Origin: an uncultured Clostridia bacterium
GTDB lineage: Bacteria > Bacillota > Clostridia > TANB77 > CAG-508
DNA length: 32,646 nt
Assembly (NCBI GenBank): GCA_946415375.1
Contig: CAMKSF010000018.1
Coordinates: 1-32,646 of the forward strand
Direction: 5' to 3'
Below the pieces are notes generated by a model, which did not search any database, had not been told where the DNA came from, and saw nothing but the letters and a program-made list of their open reading frames with translations. The translations under genes were made by a program, and so were the position numbers. Each line of letters opens with the position of its first letter. Positions within the stretch are counted from its first letter, which is position 1. Of this stretch, positions 29,128 to 32,646 are shown one piece after another.

Positions 29128-30714
29128 CTACTTAATTGTTATATTGTATCCTGTGTGTGGTATAAAATGTGAATATGTCGCATCTCCTAACATTACCATA
29201 CTTAATATAGCTGCAAATGTAACTTTTGTTTTATATGGTATTTTAGAGAACATTCTTTGCAAAAATGGAGCTATAATATATATGCATAAACATCCTCCTA
29301 CTCCAAAGAATAATGAATTTTCTAGGCATATTCTTCCTTGTAAGTTCATAAAGTGTCCTGAATAATCCCAATATTTTAATCCTGTTTTCATTTCTATTAC
29401 ATATGAAGTCATAAATTCTAAAATCGAACACAATATCATTACTATTATAAATACTATAAATGGATTCTCTTCAATATCAGATATTATCTTACTTTTGTTA
29501 TATCTATTAATAATATTTAACAGTAATATAATAGAACCACATCCAAATCCATAGATTGGAAGCCACGGACCATATAGAGCTCCCCTATTTACTATTGTTC
29601 CATCCATTAGATAAAACAAATTCATTTCCATTAGCCATCCTGCAAATGCAAATATAAAAAACATTAGTACTATATCTACAAAATCATATATTCTAAGTAA
29701 TGAGTATTCTTTTTTCTTTTCAGACTCTTCTGGATAAGCTTTTAAATTATTTGGATTATTAAATAATTTTTCATCATTTAGTAATTCAAATTTATATAGT
29801 TTTTCTTTAATATATTCTTTTCTAAGTTCAGTATATAGTGCTGCATAAGTTGCCATATAATATGGATTATAGTACAATCCAACTAATCCTAGTGTTAAAA
29901 CATTTAGTACTTCCCATCCAAAGAAAGTTGTATCTGTTAAAAATGCTTTCCATTTATTTCCGTCCATCATTTCTCTTGACATTTTAATTGCATCTTTTGC
30001 CTTTATATGAGGATTTTCTGCAATTATATATGGAACCATCAAATATGAATAGTGTTTAATCGCTCCACCTATAATTGTAATGTTCCAAAGTAACTGATAT
30101 ATCCTAACTGTAAGCATAGTCTCAGCTGTATCTTTGTATCTCTTTTTTCTTAATTTAAATGGATATGTAATTCTCCATAATTTTGTTTTTTTGTAATTAA
30201 TACTTTCTAAAAATAGCCTTTTCTCACCAACAGATATCGGGTTAATTAATAGTATTCTTATAAAGATTCCTATAGAAGTAAATATTAGTAAAGCTGCTCT
30301 TGCTGCATGAATTTTTGACTCATCTTCAGATACAGATTTAACAAAATTTTGTATTTCAGCTTCACTGTTCGAAATAAAATTAAATGCTGAAAAAATAAAC
30401 CCTGAATACACATTATTCTTTTCGTTATATTCTTTTATAAATCCATTCATATTTCCAGACAAATATTGTGATAAAACTTTATCTAGATTTTCTTTTACCA
30501 TTTGCTTTTCATCTATTGGTTGTCCATAATTCTGAATATTTTGTATTTGATTAAATGTTTCTGTAAAAAATGAATACCCTGTACGATTTCCTATACTTCC
30601 ACCAAATAGAATCGTAATAAAAAGCGCTGCCATAACTAGTGTTGCTAAATTATTTTTTAATATTTTCTTACCTGATTTTTTTATTTCTTTTGTTTTCCAA
30701 ATTTCCTTTTTCAT
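29128..30714 (-). CDS. DUF975 / CmpB-type (putative ABC-transporter type IV) membrane protein
   Basis: A 528-residue multi-pass membrane protein that looks like a fusion of two clostridial families. The N-terminal part (about 1-300) matches the DUF975 pattern: WKTKEIKKSGKKILKNN before the first membrane segment, then FLESINYKKTKLWRITYPFK, KAKDAIKMSREMMDGNKWKA and YYNPYYMATYAALYTELRKE. The C-terminal part (about 340-528) matches the CmpB/PF06541 family: FIFAFAGWLMEMNLF, RGALYGPWLPIYGFGCG, ILEFMTSYVIE, YWDYSGHFMNLQGRICLENS. At least ten membrane helices are expected. No ATPase is adjacent, so transporter function is unproven. GGAA-rich sequence precedes the ATG. It starts 13 bases after the Nudix gene and is likely cotranscribed with it. 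Confidence 0.9.
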   Translation of the reverse strand: MKKEIWKTKEIKKSGKKILKNNLATLVMAALFITILFGGSIGNRTGYSFFTETFNQIQNIQNYGQPIDEKQMVKENLDKVLSQYLSGNMNGFIKEYNEKNNVYSGFIFSAFNFISNSEAEIQNFVKSVSEDESKIHAARAALLIFTSIGIFIRILLINPISVGEKRLFLESINYKKTKLWRITYPFKLRKKRYKDTAETMLTVRIYQLLWNITIIGGAIKHYSYLMVPYIIAENPHIKAKDAIKMSREMMDGNKWKAFLTDTTFFGWEVLNVLTLGLVGLYYNPYYMATYAALYTELRKEYIKEKLYKFELLNDEKLFNNPNNLKAYPEESEKKKEYSLLRIYDFVDIVLMFFIFAFAGWLMEMNLFYLMDGTIVNRGALYGPWLPIYGFGCGSIILLLNIINRYNKSKIISDIEENPFIVFIIVMILCSILEFMTSYVIEMKTGLKYWDYSGHFMNLQGRICLENSLFFGVGGCLCIYIIAPFLQRMFSKIPYKTKVTFAAILSMVMLGDATYSHFIPHTGYNITIK

Positions 30715-30727
30715 TCTAAATTCCTCT

Positions 30728-31142
30728 TTATTTTTTATTCAATAATTCTAATACTTTTACTTTTGAATTATTCCATAATCTCTTTAAATTATCAAAATGA
30801 ATTTCAGACTCAACTTCATCTATACAAACCCATTTCATTTCCTCTTTATTTTCTTTTTCAATTTCATTTTTGGTTTTTCCATTGTCAACATTTAAATAAA
30901 GATGAAGTTCAACTTCTTCACCTCTTGATGTAGTATAAAAAATAGTCTCTAGCTTTTCTACTATATAATTTTTCCTTCCTGTTTCTTCTTCTGTTTCTCT
31001 CATCGCACATTCCTCAGGTGTCTCCCCTTTTTCTATATGTCCTTTCGGAAACGAATATTCCCCTATATCTCTTCTAAAAACTAATGCTATTTTTTTTTGT
31101 TTTCTTGTTTACTAGAATACTTCCTGCTTTTAATGTAGCCAT
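30728..31142 (-). pseudogene. Nudix hydrolase gene interrupted by an extra A in an A9 run
   Basis: The ATG at 31142 follows AGAGGGA. Frame 1 reads MATLKAGSILVNKKTKK and stops after five more residues. With one A fewer in the run at 31090-31098 (coding strand A9 to A8) the frame continues KIALVFRRDIGEYSFPKGHI. That adds a complete Nudix box, G-x5-E-x7-REx2EExG, in GHIEKGETPEECAMRETEEETG-type order, running on to the stop at 30728. The joined protein would be about 137 residues, normal for a Nudix NTP pyrophosphatase or diadenosine-polyphosphate hydrolase. Without the shift, only a 91-residue fragment starting inside the box (ATG at 31003) would be made, lacking the first catalytic residues. 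Causes: true mutation, homopolymer sequencing error, or polymerase slippage that restores the product. Confidence 0.85.
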
Positions 31143-31176
31143 AGATTCCCTCTATGTTATTTTTATTCTATGGCTA
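31136..31176. repeat. 10-bp inverted repeat covering the Nudix start codon
   Basis: TAGCCATAGA (31136-31145) and TCTATGGCTA (31167-31176) are perfect complements, 21 bases apart. In the mRNA the 3' arm contains the ATG and the loop contains the ribosome site. The 5' arm starts only about five bases downstream of the -10, so it may lie partly before the transcription start; an operator is the alternative. Confidence 0.5.
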
Positions 31177-31177
31177 T

Positions 31178-31206
31178 AATATATCATATCATAACTCATT
31201 TATCAA
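31178..31206 (-). promoter_or_regulatory. Sigma-A promoter of the Nudix-DUF975 operon
   Basis: TTGATA (31201-31206), 17-base spacer, TATATT (31178-31183) on the minus strand, about 35 bases before the ATG at 31142. Confidence 0.68.
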
Positions 31207-31226
31207 TTAAATATTTTACTTTTTAT

Positions 31227-31255
31227 AAAAAAAATATCAGTTTTCTTTCTGATAC
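31227..31255 (-). terminator. Terminator of the rdgB-DUF84 gene cluster
   Basis: TATCAG (31235-31240) and CTGATA (31249-31254) pair around an eight-base loop, followed on the minus strand by eight T. It lies 14 bases after the stop of the 61-residue gene. Confidence 0.75.
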
Positions 31256-31268
31256 TTTTAATACTTTT

Positions 31269-31454
31269 TTATCTTTCAAATTCTTCTATATAATCATTTA
31301 TATTAAACCCATTCTTTCTTGCTATTCTTATCAATTCTTCAGGAGAAGCATTTTGAATATCTGATATATCAATTTCAGCCATTCTCCATCCATTTGTCAT
31401 TGCAGTTCCAAAATAGTCGATTAAATCACTTCTTAACCTATCAATATCTAACAT
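31269..31454 (-). CDS. Small 61-residue protein of unknown function
   Basis: The start is the ATG at 31454. GGAGG lies five bases before it, inside the last codons of the DUF84 gene; the frame can be read four codons further back only from a TTG. The product (MLDIDRLRSDLIDYFGTAMT) has an N-terminal helix, a central NGWRMAEIDISDIQNASPEE and an end rich in acidic residues (ARKNGFNINDYIEEFER). It is soluble, with no cysteines. I recall similar short proteins in clostridial genomes without assigned function. Tight coupling to the DUF84 nucleotide phosphatase gene suggests a shared role, but that is inference. Confidence 0.78.
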   Translation of the reverse strand: MLDIDRLRSDLIDYFGTAMTNGWRMAEIDISDIQNASPEELIRIARKNGFNINDYIEEFER

Positions 31455-31456
31455 AT

Positions 31457-31990
31457 TTACCTCCAAGTTTCTCCATTAACAAATTTAGTTAGTGCCATAA
31501 TAAAAGCTATTTCATTTACATCAATTCTTGATATTGCATCATGTGTTAATATTTGGATTCCTCCACCTCTATTATGCAAATTTTCATCTTTTTCAAAAAC
31601 CTCACTCATCACTTGTCCAAGGCCTTTATCAATTACATCTTGTACATATTTTTCTGGCACAGGAAAAGATGGTCCAGTTCCTTGTCCCTTATTTTCCTTA
31701 TTATCTTCAACTATAGCGACACTAGTTATCATCCAACTTCCAAAAAAATTGTTTATTCCACTTTCTATTGATAAGTATAAATCTGCTTCTATACCATTTT
31801 CTTTTGCATATTCTTTTAAGTTTGTTATTCTATTTTTTGCTCCTATATATACACCATCATTTAAAGGCTGGTCTGGTACATTTGACTCAACTGATATTCC
31901 CTGCAAATCAACATCATTATAATATCTCATTAGCGCTCTTCTTGCACCTTCTATTTTTCCAGGATTTTTTGTTGCAATTAATACTTTCAT
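31457..31990 (-). CDS. DUF84 family inosine/xanthosine triphosphatase (YjjX-like)
   Basis: A 177-residue protein. DUF84/YjjX enzymes hydrolyse ITP and XTP so that deaminated purines are not built into nucleic acids. Seen here: the N-terminal nucleotide-binding ATKNPGKIEGARRAL (6-20), VPDQPLNDGVYIGAKNRI (43-60, with the family's QP and GA-x-NR), DLYLSIESGINNF (70-82), and the late RGGGIQILTHDAISR. The fold is shared with RdgB/Maf. It lies 19 bases downstream of rdgB, a second enzyme of the same purpose, and is followed without a gap by the 61-residue gene. GGAG precedes the ATG. Confidence 0.9.
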   Translation of the reverse strand: MKVLIATKNPGKIEGARRALMRYYNDVDLQGISVESNVPDQPLNDGVYIGAKNRITNLKEYAKENGIEADLYLSIESGINNFFGSWMITSVAIVEDNKENKGQGTGPSFPVPEKYVQDVIDKGLGQVMSEVFEKDENLHNRGGGIQILTHDAISRIDVNEIAFIMALTKFVNGETWR

Positions 31991-32009
31991 TCGTTGTTCT
32001 CCTTCTAAA

Positions 32010-32585
32010 TTATATTTCTTCTAATCTCTTCTTTATTTTATCTAGTGCAATCTTTCTTGCACTTATTCTATTTTTTTCTTCATCAGAAATTTCAGCTAAA
32101 GTTTTTCCATTATCTAATTCAAATATTTCATCAAATCCAAATCCGTTATCTCCTCTTGGTTCTTCTGTAACATATCCTTCTATAATTCCTTTTTCACATA
32201 TTGTATTATTTCCATCTGATACAGCAATTGCAGTTACAAATTTTATTTTCCTTTTTTCTTTTTGAACTCCATTTAGTTTTTCTATAATTGCTAGATTTCT
32301 TTCTCTATCTGTACCATTATGCCATCTTTTTGTGCGTACTCCAGGAAAACCATTTAAGTATTCAATTTCTATTCCTGAATCGTCTGCAATACACATTTTT
32401 CTATCGAGTTCTTTAGCTATTGTCTCCGCTTTTTTTATTGCATTTTCTTCAAATGTACTCCCATCTTCTTCTACATCTATATCCAATCCAATATCTTTTA
32501 TTGGAATAATATAATAATCTTTTAAGATTTCTTGTGCTTCTTTGACTTTCCCCTTATTTCCTGATGCAATTACTATCTCTTTCAT
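32010..32585 (-). CDS. rdgB: RdgB/HAM1 non-canonical purine NTP pyrophosphatase (altered SHR motif)
   Basis: RdgB cleaves dITP, ITP and XTP to monophosphates plus pyrophosphate. In this protein (191 residues from the ATG at 32585, seven bases after GGAGG; an ATG three bases earlier is also possible) the family motifs are IASGNKGKVKEAQEIL, TFEENAIKKAETIA, ADDSGIEIEYLNGFPGVRTKR and GDNGFGFDEIF. The usual C-terminal S-H-R motif, whose histidine helps recognise the base, reads ISARKIAL here: alanine replaces histidine. That may change specificity or activity. The start overlaps the stop of the gene before it (ATGATG with TGA), so the two are translationally coupled, and DUF84 follows. Confidence 0.93.
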   Translation of the reverse strand: MKEIVIASGNKGKVKEAQEILKDYYIIPIKDIGLDIDVEEDGSTFEENAIKKAETIAKELDRKMCIADDSGIEIEYLNGFPGVRTKRWHNGTDRERNLAIIEKLNGVQKEKRKIKFVTAIAVSDGNNTICEKGIIEGYVTEEPRGDNGFGFDEIFELDNGKTLAEISDEEKNRISARKIALDKIKKRLEEI

Positions 32586-32646
32586 CATAAATCCTCCATA
32601 ACTTTTCTTAATTCTATTTCTGCTTTTTTGATAAAATAATCATCTG
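32585..32646 (-). CDS. 3' end of an unidentified gene (runs off right edge)
   Basis: The last 19 codons of a gene entering from the right: DDYFIKKAEIELRKVMEDL then TGA at 32585-32587. The stop overlaps the rdgB start region and the rdgB GGAGG lies in its last codons, as in neighbouring gene pairs, which supports a real coding end. It is too short to identify. Confidence 0.5.
   Translation of the reverse strand, partial: DDYFIKKAEIELRKVMEDL

Noticed and set aside
1..32646. CRISPR array, insertion sequence or prophage
   Set aside because: No regularly spaced direct repeats, transposase, integrase or phage structural genes were found on either strand.

Overview
The window looks like chromosome of a very AT-rich, endospore-forming, Gram-positive anaerobe of the Clostridia, probably an uncultured gut lineage. 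The grounds are: sigma-G and a YlmC/YmxH sporulation protein, AGGAGG-type ribosome sites before almost every gene, sigma-A promoters with 17-base spacers, a tRNA with encoded CCA, and families common in Clostridia (WG repeats, DUF975/CmpB membrane protein, compact AlaRS). The species cannot be named from sequence alone. Nearly everything is transcribed leftward (minus strand). The exceptions are one small protein gene (10790-11254) and one apparent non-coding RNA (about 23634-23962).

Layout from left to right. 1-1200: N-terminal part of a type IIG-like restriction-modification enzyme running off the left edge, just beyond the 3' end of a tRNA-Gln gene (1462-1536). 1627-1959: a rhodanese. 1960-2374: a gene-free stretch with five DnaA-box-like sites and a phased GTTAC repeat. 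2375-10285: a likely nine-gene operon read from a promoter at 10328-10356 (WG-repeat protein, tail-anchored protein, AcpS, TatD, a 48-residue protein, a 450-residue unknown, compact AlaRS, HIT, DUF1294), closed by a strong terminator. 10425-12226: small membrane or envelope proteins and one plus-strand gene. 12392-14145: rpsB-tsf with leader, promoter and terminators. 14362-15786: a secreted M14-type carboxypeptidase.

15968-23313: ymxH (frameshifted), sigG, a PstS-like protein, a large surface protein, glmS and murA, all codirectional. sigG has a near-ideal sigma-F promoter. That promoter's -10 is also the 5' arm of a 21-bp hairpin that would bury the sigG ribosome site in any read-through transcript, so only the forespore transcript should be translated freely. 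23314-23985: no protein gene recognised; it holds a perfect palindrome and a plus-strand structured RNA with its own promoter and terminator. 23986-27272: unknown proteins, one with an HExxH zinc-protease motif. 27338-28582: glyA. 28772-32646: an XRE repressor with a symmetrical candidate operator, a DUF975/CmpB membrane protein, a frameshifted Nudix hydrolase, a small protein, and two adjacent nucleotide house-cleaning enzymes (DUF84 and RdgB).

Two genes (ymxH and Nudix) are each broken by one extra base. These may be real lesions, slippage sites or assembly errors. Function calls rest on motifs recognised by eye; no database search was run.
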